Source: SIG440 sp045631525 (lineage in GTDB: Bacteria > Bacillota > Clostridia > Monoglobales > Monoglobaceae). From it: a stretch of DNA of 64,000 bases. A program made the position numbers and the translations under genes. Location of the stretch: the NCBI GenBank assembly GCA_045631525.1, contig JAZQUY010000002.1, positions 62,001 through 126,000 of the forward strand, in the 5' to 3' direction. Positions 35,563 through 43,051 of the stretch are shown piece after piece (the stretch's first letter is position 1; the number at the start of each line of letters is the position of its first letter). Below the pieces are notes generated by a model. That model was not told where the DNA came from. It did no database searches and worked only from the letters and a program-made list of their open reading frames with translations.

Positions 35563-36062
35563 TTATGTTCACCTCTCAAGTTCTTGATTTCATCACGAAG
35601 ACGTGCTGATTTCTCGAAATTTTGCTGTATAACCGCGGCGTCAAGCAGTGCCATAAGTGCTGCAATTTTGTCTTCTGTTTTAAACATTTCTCCAAGCCTT
35701 GACGGAGTCTTTCCTGTGTGTTTGGTGCTGCCGTGAATTTGTTTTAGTGGTCTTGAAAGGAGGTCTTCAAATACGGCATAACAGTTGCTGCAACCAGGTT
35801 TTCCTGTTTTGAGGAACTGACTTCTTGTAGTGCCACACATTTTGCAAACACTTTCTTCGTAGAGAGGCTTAGATACGGCTGGTGTGTTCCAAAAGCTTCC
35901 GAAAAGACTATCAAATTCATGGTCGATGTTTGGCGCAAAACTGAAAATATCAGCATTTTCGCCTGCACAGCTGCTGCATAAATACATTTCAGTTTTAATG
36001 CCATTTATTACCTTAGTTATGTGAGTTGTTGCATCATTTTTGTTACATTTTTGACATTTCAT
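35559..36062 (-). CDS. mcsA: McsA, zinc-binding activator of McsB
   Basis: The 167-residue protein has CX2C zinc pairs at its N-terminus (CQKC, CSSC) and centre (CKMC, CSNC) and a C-terminal UVR motif (FEKSARLRDEIKNL). McsA activates McsB and takes part in CtsR control. The order ctsR-mcsA-mcsB-clpC matches Bacillus. Confidence 0.95.
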   Translation of the reverse strand: MKCQKCNKNDATTHITKVINGIKTEMYLCSSCAGENADIFSFAPNIDHEFDSLFGSFWNTPAVSKPLYEESVCKMCGTTRSQFLKTGKPGCSNCYAVFEDLLSRPLKQIHGSTKHTGKTPSRLGEMFKTEDKIAALMALLDAAVIQQNFEKSARLRDEIKNLRGEHK

Positions 36063-36076
36063 AAGAAAACTCCTTT

Positions 36077-36520
36077 CTAAATAATATTTATCAAAATATT
36101 CTTAAAAATACTGGCTCTTACAATATCTCTTTCGGGGCGAGGAAGAATAATGGAATTGTCGCTTAGTGCAGCAATAAGCATTTTTATTTCTTTGTGAGAC
36201 AGAAGCCCCATATTATAGAGATTGCCAAGAATAGCTGTGCAGCTTGCCGCTGAAATACTGTCGCCTATTGAATTGATTGTGTGGAGAATATAATTCCCGT
36301 TGTCGGGAACGGCACGTGTAATTTTGATATAACCACCGCTGCCTCGTCGGCTTTCAACGAAGTAGCCGCGCTCGGGCGAAAAACGAGTGGCAATAACGTA
36401 GTTAATCTGCGACGGAACACAGTTGAAACGAGTTGCCAGTTCATTTCGCTGAAGCTCAATTTCACGCTCCTCGGAAAGCAGTTCTTTTATAAATTCTTCT
36501 ATCATATTACTTAATCTCAT
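36077..36520 (-). CDS. ctsR: Heat-shock repressor CtsR
   Basis: CtsR represses clp genes and is inactivated by heat. The 147-residue protein has the winged helix with RFNCVPSQINYVIATRFSPE near residue 31 and the wing motif ESRRGSGGYIKI near residue 56. Its own promoter carries the matching operator, so it is autoregulated. Confidence 0.96.
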   Translation of the reverse strand: MRLSNMIEEFIKELLSEEREIELQRNELATRFNCVPSQINYVIATRFSPERGYFVESRRGSGGYIKITRAVPDNGNYILHTINSIGDSISAASCTAILGNLYNMGLLSHKEIKMLIAALSDNSIILPRPERDIVRASIFKNILINII

Positions 36521-36538
36521 ATTAAACCACCTCGTGAG

Positions 36539-36561
36539 TTTGACTTTGACTATCTTTGACC
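36539..36561 (-). promoter_or_regulatory. CtsR operator before ctsR
   Basis: Read on the minus strand, GGTCAAA (36561-36555), spacer GAT, and AGTCAAA (36551-36545) match the CtsR direct heptad repeat. A third copy, AGTCAAA (36545-36539), follows with one base of overlap. The operator lies just downstream of the -10 box. Confidence 0.9.
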
Positions 36562-36570
36562 TTTATCTTT

Positions 36571-36598
36571 ATTATAGCACTGGAAATTTAATTGTCAA
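36571..36598 (-). promoter_or_regulatory. ctsR operon promoter
   Basis: On the minus strand TTGACA (36598-36593), a 16-base spacer and TATAAT (36576-36571) form a near-perfect sigma-A promoter driving ctsR-mcsA-mcsB-clpC. Confidence 0.88.
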
Positions 36599-36722
36599 GA
36601 TAATTTTTGAAAATTTAATAAAATCCTCCCTATAACTCGATTTTCTGTGAAACGGACTTTTCGCCCTAATACCAAAAAGATTTTAATGTTGGTATGTAAT
36701 CATTTGCAAAAAATTGATTGTG

Positions 36723-36751
36723 TTGACTAAAGGAATTAGAAGTGGTAATAT
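36723..36751 (+). promoter_or_regulatory. Orphan promoter before a lone terminator
   Basis: TTGACT (36723-36728), a 17-base spacer and TAATAT (36746-36751) resemble a promoter with no reading frame behind it. A terminator hairpin begins about 13 bases after the expected start site. Confidence 0.5.
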
Positions 36752-36770
36752 AATCTACAACAAGCGTTAT

Positions 36771-36807
36771 AAAAAAGCCTCCCTTTACACAAGGGAGCCT
36801 TTTTTAT
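36771..36807. terminator. Orphan bidirectional terminator-like hairpin
   Basis: An A6 run and GCCTCCCTT (36777-36785) pair with AAGGGAGCC (36791-36799) and the T6 run after it, with one internal mismatch. It stands alone in the noncoding stretch. It could end a 50-nt RNA from the promoter at 36723, or shield ctsR from opposing transcription. Confidence 0.65.
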
Positions 36808-37054
36808 AGGTGTAATTTATAAGTGTCGGTTTTTCCCGAAAGATTTTCCGACCGCATTTTTTATTTATTTTACACACTAAAAATGTATTTTTTGAAAAAT
36901 TAATAGGCAAATATATAAAAGTGTTGTTTTTTCTTCTTCGGGGATATCCACCAAGGGAGATAAACAAAGAGTGAAAAATACAAACTTTATTATAAATGAT
37001 TTTGCAAAATAAGTTAGAGGAATTTACAAAATGAAAAAGAATATCTAAAAATAC
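36808..37054. other. AT-rich noncoding stretch
   Basis: I see no convincing reading frame, RNA or repeat here. A minus-strand frame of 91 codons (36785-37060) crosses the terminator, lacks an SD and is dominated by AT-derived Phe, Ile, Asn and Lys. Base composition is visibly more AT-rich than the core genome on both sides. Confidence 0.6.
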
Positions 37055-37083
37055 TTGCAATTTGAAAGAATATGTGTTATAAT
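37055..37083 (+). promoter_or_regulatory. Promoter of the leader-peptide attenuator
   Basis: TTGCAA (37055-37060), a 17-base spacer and TATAAT (37078-37083) form a strong promoter. Transcription should begin near 37090, 28 bases before the small leader reading frame. No other good promoter lies before the two exported-protein genes. Confidence 0.8.
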
Positions 37084-37117
37084 AAAACCAATAGATAGAG
37101 AAAAGGGGGAGATACCA

Positions 37118-37198
37118 ATGGTAAGTAATTTTTCAAAGAGGTTTGACTCGGTTAAGTTGCAGTTCTTGTTGTGTTCCTCTGATAATATAGAGATATAA
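37118..37198 (+). CDS. Small leader peptide, 26 residues
   Basis: ATG 37118 follows a strong GGGGGAG SD (37105-37111) and opens a 26-codon frame that starts MVSNFSKRFDSVKLQF and ends LCSSDNIEI before TAA. Promoter, SD and a terminator 25 bases downstream frame it tightly. Bases 37135-37148, inside its codons 6-11, can pair with the terminator's left arm, so translation of this peptide probably controls read-through. I do not recognise the peptide. It could instead be a free-standing bioactive peptide; it has no clear secretion signal. Confidence 0.6.
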   Translation: MVSNFSKRFDSVKLQFLLCSSDNIEI

Positions 37199-37223
37199 AA
37201 AAATAAATAAAAGTTGTCAGCGT

Positions 37224-37276
37224 AACGTGTAAGTCAATCCTCTTTTAAGATAGGAATTGATTTATACGTTTTTTTT
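37224..37276 (+). terminator. Terminator of the leader transcript (attenuator)
   Basis: The left arm (37224-37241) pairs with the right arm (37252-37270) in 18 base pairs, with two G-U pairs and one bulged A, followed by T8 (37269-37276). The left arm overlaps an antiterminator target (37232-37245). It precedes the exported-protein genes, which have no other obvious promoter. Confidence 0.85.
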
Positions 37277-37298
37277 GTTATCTGGGAAAGGTGGGATT

Positions 37299-37322
37299 AT
37301 GTGTCATGTGGATATGTATTAA
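37299..37322 (+). CDS. Seven-codon upstream reading frame
   Basis: ATG 37299 lies about 4 bases after AAAGGTGGG and encodes only MCHVDMY before TAA at 37320. A GGGAGG SD follows at 37328-37333. It may be a second translated leader before the exported-protein genes or a chance frame. Confidence 0.3.
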   Translation: MCHVDMY

Positions 37323-37350
37323 ATAAAGGGAGGATAAAAGAGTAGAAGAG

Positions 37351-37817
37351 ATGAAGTTATTGAAAAAGTTAAAAAAATGCTAATTATAATTTTTTCTGTT
37401 TTTCTTATTTGTTCTATATTTTTCACCCCCAAAAAAATATGTAGCAAGAATGACAATGTGCGAATTGATCGAATTGTATATAATATTCAATTTGGGTCTG
37501 AAAAGAATGAATATAATAGAATAGAGATTGATAATTATGATTTTGACGATATTGTGGATTGTATTAGTAAATATAAATCATACATAGCATTATCAAGATC
37601 AAAGGGATATCAATTAAGAAATTCTGAAATGGAATTGTTTTTAACCGTAAATGGAAAAGGAAAACATATAGTATTGGGAAATATAAATTATGAAACTTCT
37701 AATTACGGAAAAATGAGAAAAAACATAGTTAATGCTAATGAACTAAAAAAAGAATTGAAACAATTATTAAAATTAGACGAACTGAAAGGAGATAGGCATT
37801 ATGAAGAGATTTATTAG
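37351..37817 (+). CDS. Unrecognised exported or membrane-anchored protein, start unclear (possible -1 shift on A7)
   Basis: The main frame is open from ATG 37377 and gives 146 residues beginning MLIIIFSVFLICSIFF, a hydrophobic segment with no basic residues before it and no SD. A separate ATG at 37351 encodes MKLLKKLKK and then stops at 37381. The two frames join by a -1 step exactly at TTA-AAA-AAA (A7 run, 37371-37377), which would give a textbook basic-plus-hydrophobic signal segment. The rest is charged and AT-rich in codon use, with no domain I recognise. Its 3' end overlaps the next gene by 17 bases. A sequencing or genuine indel could also explain the break. Confidence 0.55.
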
Positions 37818-38868
37818 TTGTTTTTTGATTTTAACAATTATGACAGTTATGATTATTCCCGTTTCTGCAGAAAGGATTGATATTGGCAATATTAACAACA
37901 TGCTTTTTGCAGAATATGTAGGACACGGAGAGTTTGAAATTACAGAAAATATAAGTTCTGGATTAATAAATAATGACATAAACATGATAAGTAATGGTGA
38001 TAAGGTAATTGTAACTGCGACCGAAGATGAAGAAATTTATAAAATAAATGAAGATAAATATTTAACGTTAGCATATGATGATAGGTATTTATTGACAGAT
38101 AAAATAGATGTTTGTGTTGACGATTATGAAAGCAATTATAGCGTTTTTGAAGAATATAATGTTTCTCAAAATATACGAGATGAAATAAGGGATGTAATAT
38201 CTAAACAAAAAGCGTTGGGGAATGATGAATTTAAAATAGAAATATTTGCACCAAGCGTTGCTCAAGCTGGTAATGTTCAAATAATGGCAGATGAGCCATT
38301 AGGTTATACATACTATACATATAATTATAATAATCAAACATTCTACATGAGAGATTATTCTGTTAAATATTCAAATGTAAGGTCTGATGACTGTGAGATA
38401 ACTGGCTCTACGGCATTAAATAAGGCAAAGGCTTTCGTGAATTTTGTAATTTCAATTACAAGTAATTATAGTACAGCTTTAAATGCCTTTTCTCTTGGGC
38501 AAAGTGCATACCAAGTTTATGCTGTAATGCATGGCAATGTAGGTTCTGGTTCTTCTAGAGACATAATAAGAACAGCATTAGTTTATTCGTGGATTCATAA
38601 AGAGACTATAGCAAGAGATTTGTATGGAGAGTATGCGGGTTCGGGTTGTTCATCGTATAAAGCCTGGCTTGATCATCATGAAACATATCAGTATTATGAC
38701 ACAGTTGGAGAGGGTGAACTTTTTAAGCCATACATAGGAGAAGAATTATATTCACAGCATTTCCAAAATCCAGCACCAACGGCGATAGATTATGGCTATA
38801 CAGGATATGTAGATTATTTCTTGAGAACAACAATACATGGTAGAACCTTAGTTCTTGTAGGGCATTAA
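37801..38868 (+). CDS. Unrecognised secreted protein
   Basis: The 355-residue protein starts with a clear signal peptide (MKRFISCFLILTIMTVMIIP, cleavage expected after VSA at residue 23). The mature part has an acidic N-terminal half and a Tyr-rich C-terminal half (GYTYYTYNYNNQTFY near 167), a small-residue helical stretch around 205-240 and only a few cysteines. SD AAAGGAG (37785-37791) lies inside the preceding gene, so the two are coupled. I considered large secreted bacteriocin-like families of Clostridia but cannot support any assignment. AT-rich codon use suggests recent acquisition. Confidence 0.75.
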   Translation: MKRFISCFLILTIMTVMIIPVSAERIDIGNINNMLFAEYVGHGEFEITENISSGLINNDINMISNGDKVIVTATEDEEIYKINEDKYLTLAYDDRYLLTDKIDVCVDDYESNYSVFEEYNVSQNIRDEIRDVISKQKALGNDEFKIEIFAPSVAQAGNVQIMADEPLGYTYYTYNYNNQTFYMRDYSVKYSNVRSDDCEITGSTALNKAKAFVNFVISITSNYSTALNAFSLGQSAYQVYAVMHGNVGSGSSRDIIRTALVYSWIHKETIARDLYGEYAGSGCSSYKAWLDHHETYQYYDTVGEGELFKPYIGEELYSQHFQNPAPTAIDYGYTGYVDYFLRTTIHGRTLVLVGH

Positions 38869-38884
38869 TTGTAAATGTTATAGA

Positions 38885-38921
38885 AAAAAAGGTGGGGAGC
38901 CTTATGGCTCTCCGCTTTTTT
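38885..38921 (+). terminator. Terminator after the secreted-protein gene
   Basis: GTGGGGAGCC (38892-38901) pairs with GGCTCTCCGC (38906-38915) through loop TTAT, with two G-U pairs. A T6 run follows. It closes the accessory unit. Confidence 0.88.
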
Positions 38922-39004
38922 CTAGGCAAAAATTAGTTTCTGTTCTAAATATCAACAAAAAATTATTCCACAGAAAATAAAGTAATAGGAAATCCTCTGC
39001 TTGC

Positions 39005-39033
39005 TTGACATTGGAAGGCTAAAGTGATAAAAT
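39005..39033 (+). promoter_or_regulatory. Promoter of azlCD
   Basis: TTGACA (39005-39010), a 17-base spacer and TAAAAT (39028-39033) lie 36 bases before azlC. Confidence 0.8.
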
Positions 39034-39069
39034 TATATGGTATTTCAGGATTAAAGAATGGTGTTTTAA

Positions 39070-39783
39070 ATGACGGATATAAAAAGTCAAAATTCATATA
39101 CATATGGTCTTTTGAAGGGACTTCCCATTGCCCTTGGATATTTGTCGGTTTCCTTTGGATTTGGAATTTCGGCATTGGGACAAGGTATATGGGGGATTGG
39201 TGCAATTCTTATTTCACTTACTAATCTGACTTCAGCCGGACAGGTCGCGGGGGTCGCGATTATTGCAGCAGGAGGGACTTTCTTAGAGATGGCTCTCACT
39301 CAGCTGGTTATAAATATAAGATATTGCCTCATGGGGCTTGCTCTTACCCAAAAACTTGATAAAAGCTTTACAACAGTCCATCGCATGATTACATCTTTTG
39401 GTATAACGGACGAGGTTTTTGCGGTAGCGGCGGCAGAAAGAGGGATGATAGGCAGGCGTTTTATGTATGGGCTTATTACCTTGCCATACTTTGGTTGGGC
39501 ACTTGGAACAACCCTTGGTGTTTATGCAGGACAGATTTTGCCACAGAATCTTTGTGCGGCGTTGGGTATTGCTATTTACAGTATGTTTGTTGCCATAATT
39601 GTTCCGCCGTCAAGGGACGATAAAGGAACGCTTCTGGCTGTTTTAATTTCATCGGGCATCAGCTGTGCATTTTATTTTATTCCGTTATTTGCTGGAATTT
39701 CTCAGGGCTTTTCTGTGATAATCTGTGCGGTGGTGGCTGCGGGTATTATGGCATTTGTTGCCCCCAAAGACCTTGAGACTTAA
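39070..39783 (+). CDS. azlC: AzlC-family branched-chain amino acid exporter subunit
   Basis: The 237-residue membrane protein has six to seven membrane segments and the family's N-terminal KGLPIALGYLSVSFGFGI near residue 17. AzlC and AzlD together form an exporter of branched-chain amino acids or azaleucine; related pairs move other small amino acids. The SD is weak. azlD follows after 17 bases. Confidence 0.92.
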   Translation: MTDIKSQNSYTYGLLKGLPIALGYLSVSFGFGISALGQGIWGIGAILISLTNLTSAGQVAGVAIIAAGGTFLEMALTQLVINIRYCLMGLALTQKLDKSFTTVHRMITSFGITDEVFAVAAAERGMIGRRFMYGLITLPYFGWALGTTLGVYAGQILPQNLCAALGIAIYSMFVAIIVPPSRDDKGTLLAVLISSGISCAFYFIPLFAGISQGFSVIICAVVAAGIMAFVAPKDLET

Positions 39784-39800
39784 ATAGGAGGGGAAAGACT

Positions 39801-40103
39801 ATGACAAGACAGTTTTTTGCCTATCTTTTGGTTATGGCACTTGTTACATATGGTATAAGAATGATACCCTTTACTTTGATGAGGAGTAAGATAAAATCAA
39901 AATACATAAAAAGCTTTTTGTATTATGTTCCGTATTCGGTCCTTGGTGCAATGACATTTCCGTATATTTTTTATTCCACGGGAAATGTTTTTACTGCAGC
40001 TTTGGGAACAGCGGTTGCATTTGTACTTGCATTTTTCAGATGCTCGCTTATCGTTGTGGCAATATGTGCATCTATGGCTGCATACCTTGCGGGATTGATT
40101 TAG
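39801..40103 (+). CDS. azlD: AzlD-family transporter subunit
   Basis: This 100-residue protein has three to four membrane segments and is the small partner of AzlC, with RMIPFTLMRSK near residue 21 and YVPYSVLGAMTFPYIF near residue 43. SD GGAGGGG precedes ATG. Pairing with azlC makes the assignment firm; the substrate is not proven. Confidence 0.9.
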   Translation: MTRQFFAYLLVMALVTYGIRMIPFTLMRSKIKSKYIKSFLYYVPYSVLGAMTFPYIFYSTGNVFTAALGTAVAFVLAFFRCSLIVVAICASMAAYLAGLI

Positions 40104-40124
40104 AATTTGAAAGGGAGAATATAA

Positions 40125-41297
40125 ATGGATATTAAAGAACTGGCACTTAAAAAACATTATGAATGGAATGGCAAGATTGAGGTGGTTTCACGTACCCCTG
40201 TTAAAAACAGTGAGGATTTGTCAACAGCATATACACCCGGTGTGGCAGAACCTTGTCTTGCTATTCGTGATGATATTGATAAATCCTACGAGCTCACACG
40301 CCGAAACAATCTTGTGGCAGTTGTGACGGACGGTTCGGCTGTTCTGGGACTTGGAGACATAGGTCCTGAGGCTGGAATGCCCGTTATGGAGGGGAAGTGT
40401 GTTCTTTTTAAGGAATTTGCTGATGTTGATGCATTTCCTCTTTGCATAAAAACTCAGGATATTGATGAAATAGTAAGGACTGTTTACAACATTTCAGGCT
40501 CTTTTGGCGGAATAAACCTTGAAGACATAGCGGCACCAAGATGCTTTGAAATTGAAAGAAGACTCAAAGAAATTTGTGATATTCCGGTTTTCCACGATGA
40601 CCAGCACGGAACGGCGATTGTATTGGCTGCCGCACTTCTCAATGCTCTCAAGGTGGTTAAAAAGGATATAAAAAACATAAAAATAGTAATAAACGGTGCA
40701 GGCTCAGCCGGAATTGCCATTGCTAAGCATATTTTGAAGCTTGGGGCGGAAAATATCATTATGTGCGACCGGTTTGGAATAATCTGTGAGGGAATGGACG
40801 GACTTAGTGATGCCCACAAAGAGATGAGCCTTGTTACTAATCGCGAAAAAATCACAGGAACTTTATCTGATGCTATGCGGGGGGCAGATGTGTTCATCGG
40901 TGTTTCGGCACCGGGTATCGTGTCAGAAGAAATGGTTTCTTCTATGGCTGAAAAGTGTATAGTATTCCCTATGGCAAACCCTGTTCCTGAAATTATGCCT
41001 GACTTGGCACTTGCGGCAGGTGCTGAGGTTGTGGGAACAGGTCGCTCGGATTTCCCAAATCAGATAAACAATGTGTTGGCTTTCCCTGGGATTTTCAGGG
41101 GTGCTCTTGATGTGAGGGCATCAGATATAAATGACGAAATGAAAATGGCAGCATCTTATGCAATAGCAAGTCTTGTTTCGGAAGAAGAACTCACAAAGGA
41201 ATATATATTGCCAAAGGCATTTGATGAAAGAGTAGGAAAGACCGTTGCCAAGGCTGTTGCAAAGGCGGCAAAAGACAGCGGGGTTGCAAGAATTTAG
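40125..41297 (+). CDS. NAD(P)-dependent malic enzyme
   Basis: Malic enzyme decarboxylates malate to pyruvate. The 390-residue short form has the catalytic-region motifs YTPGVAEPC near residue 37, VTDGSAVLGLGDIGPEAGMP near 66, FHDDQHGTAIV near 154 and the dinucleotide site INGAGSAGIAI near 188. Cofactor preference cannot be assigned safely. SD GAAAGGGAG precedes ATG. Confidence 0.95.
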   Translation: MDIKELALKKHYEWNGKIEVVSRTPVKNSEDLSTAYTPGVAEPCLAIRDDIDKSYELTRRNNLVAVVTDGSAVLGLGDIGPEAGMPVMEGKCVLFKEFADVDAFPLCIKTQDIDEIVRTVYNISGSFGGINLEDIAAPRCFEIERRLKEICDIPVFHDDQHGTAIVLAAALLNALKVVKKDIKNIKIVINGAGSAGIAIAKHILKLGAENIIMCDRFGIICEGMDGLSDAHKEMSLVTNREKITGTLSDAMRGADVFIGVSAPGIVSEEMVSSMAEKCIVFPMANPVPEIMPDLALAAGAEVVGTGRSDFPNQINNVLAFPGIFRGALDVRASDINDEMKMAASYAIASLVSEEELTKEYILPKAFDERVGKTVAKAVAKAAKDSGVARI

Positions 41298-41311
41298 ATT
41301 GTATAGTCTTC

Positions 41312-41340
41312 AGCCTGCCGTGTTTTGCGGCAGGCTTTTA
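41312..41340 (+). terminator. Terminator or attenuator between malic enzyme and znuA
   Basis: AGCCTGCCG (41312-41320) pairs with CGGCAGGCT (41328-41336), followed by a short T-run. Only 30 bases separate it from znuA and they contain no promoter or recognisable Zur box, so the zinc operon may depend on read-through or on an overlapping promoter. Confidence 0.75.
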
Positions 41341-41370
41341 TGCAAAAAATGTTTGGGAGGTGTTTTGGAA

Positions 41371-42324
41371 ATGACAAAACGGATTATTTCTGCGGTTATG
41401 TTGGCTATACTTGTTGTGAGTATTCTTTCAGGGTGTGGTGCAGTTGAAGACACAAGAGATAAAACCAAGATAGTCACCACCTCTTTTGTGGTATATGACT
41501 GGATATGCGAAATTTTGGGCGAAGAAAACGGAAAGTTTGATGTGGAATTGCTTTCAAACGGCGGGGATATGCACAGCTATCAACCATCAGCTGCGGACAT
41601 TGCCAAAATTCATAATTGCAGTTTGTTTGTTTATGTGGGCGGAAGCTCGGATGAATGGATAAACAAGCTTGTTGAAGACAGTGCAATAAAGGCCGTTTCT
41701 TTATTTCAGTTAGTTGGCGAAAATGATTGGCTTATGGCAGAGCCTCACAAGCACACCGAGGTGCATAATCACGAAAATCATTCGGGCGAGGCATATGATG
41801 AACACCTGTGGCTTTCGCCAAAGCTTGCAAAAAAAATAGTGGATGGACTTTCAACAAAAATTCAGGAACTTGACGTGCAAAACAGCTCTGTGTATCAGAA
41901 GAACGCAGAAGCCTATATCCAAAGACTTGATGCACTCAGTGATGAATATCAAAAAGCTGTGGAAGAATCAAAGGATAAGACGGTTATTTTTGCGGACAGA
42001 TTTCCGTTCCTTTATCTTGCAAAAGATTATGGAATAAAATATTATGCCGCATTTCCATCTTGCTCATCTGATACGGATGCAAGCTTTGATGTGGTGATAG
42101 AACTTGCGGAGAAAGCAAAGGAACTGGAAAAGGAAACCTTGCTTGTTCTTGAAAACCCGACCCAAAGCATTGCGGAAGCGGTAATAAAGGCATCGGGATG
42201 CGAAAATATAAAAACTGCTGTCCTTGATTCCTGCCAGACAATAGCAGGAAAGGATGCGGGAAAGAACGACTATATCGAAATAATGACAAAGAACTTAGCT
42301 TCACTTAAGGAAGCGCTCAAGTAA
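41371..42324 (+). CDS. znuA: Zinc/manganese-binding lipoprotein ZnuA-like
   Basis: The 317-residue solute-binding protein starts with a lipoprotein signal ending LSGC (lipid-modified Cys near residue 22). Metal-ligand regions are GGDMHSYQPSAADI near residue 63 and DEHLWLSP near 140. A His-rich loop (EPHKHTEVHNHENH) lies just before the latter, which points to zinc. It captures metal outside the membrane for the ZnuC-ZnuB transporter. ATG 41371 follows GGGAGGTG; TTG 41365 is an in-frame alternative. Confidence 0.92.
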   Translation: MTKRIISAVMLAILVVSILSGCGAVEDTRDKTKIVTTSFVVYDWICEILGEENGKFDVELLSNGGDMHSYQPSAADIAKIHNCSLFVYVGGSSDEWINKLVEDSAIKAVSLFQLVGENDWLMAEPHKHTEVHNHENHSGEAYDEHLWLSPKLAKKIVDGLSTKIQELDVQNSSVYQKNAEAYIQRLDALSDEYQKAVEESKDKTVIFADRFPFLYLAKDYGIKYYAAFPSCSSDTDASFDVVIELAEKAKELEKETLLVLENPTQSIAEAVIKASGCENIKTAVLDSCQTIAGKDAGKNDYIEIMTKNLASLKEALK

Positions 42325-42340
42325 AACGGAGGTAGAAAAA

Positions 42341-43051
42341 ATGCCTGATATTGTGTGCAAGGGAATATCCCTTGGTTATGGCGGAAAGGTAATTGCAGAA
42401 GATATATCATTCACCGTAGAGGAGGGTGACTATCTTTGCATCGTGGGTGAAAATGGTGCAGGAAAAAGCACACTGGTGAAAACTCTTCTGGGACTTGAAT
42501 CCCCCATAAAGGGTGAAGTTATTAGAAACAGCAAAATTTCAAAAAACAGCATAGGCTATCTTCCCCAGCAAACAGAACTTCAGCGTGACTTTCCTGCTAC
42601 TGTTTGGGAAATAGTTCTTTCAGGATGCGGAAAAGTTCTGTTTTTTAGAAAGAAACAAAAGGCTGTTGCCACAGAAAATATGAAAAAGCTTGGTATTGAA
42701 AATTTGAAAAATAAGTGCTACCGCGAGCTTTCAGGCGGGCAGCAACAAAGAGTTATTCTTGCAAGGGCGCTTTGTGCCGCAAAAAGACTGTTGCTTCTTG
42801 ATGAGCCTGCGGCGGGGCTTGACCCGGTGGCGACAAACGAGATGTATCATCTTGTTATGGATTTAAACAAGCAGGAGAATATAACTGTTGTTATGGTTTC
42901 TCACGATATAAAGGCGGCTGTAAGGCACGCAAAACACATATTGCACTTGGGTGACGGAGAAATGTTTTTCGGTACCGCACATGAATATTCACACAGCAAG
43001 GTAGGTATCAGGTTTTTAAATTCTGACAAGTGTGGGAGGTGCAACGAATGA
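42341..43051 (+). CDS. znuC: Zinc/manganese ABC transporter ATPase ZnuC-like
   Basis: The 236-residue ATPase has Walker A GENGAGKST near residue 38, the signature LSGGQQQR near 131, Walker B LLLLDEPAAGLDP near 150 and the switch His in VSHD. It powers the ZnuB permease. The stop overlaps the next start by 4 bases. Confidence 0.95.
   Translation: MPDIVCKGISLGYGGKVIAEDISFTVEEGDYLCIVGENGAGKSTLVKTLLGLESPIKGEVIRNSKISKNSIGYLPQQTELQRDFPATVWEIVLSGCGKVLFFRKKQKAVATENMKKLGIENLKNKCYRELSGGQQQRVILARALCAAKRLLLLDEPAAGLDPVATNEMYHLVMDLNKQENITVVMVSHDIKAAVRHAKHILHLGDGEMFFGTAHEYSHSKVGIRFLNSDKCGRCNE

Noticed and set aside
36785..37060. A 91-codon minus-strand frame in the noncoding stretch
   Set aside because: It runs into a terminator hairpin, has no SD and consists mostly of residues encoded by AT-rich codons.
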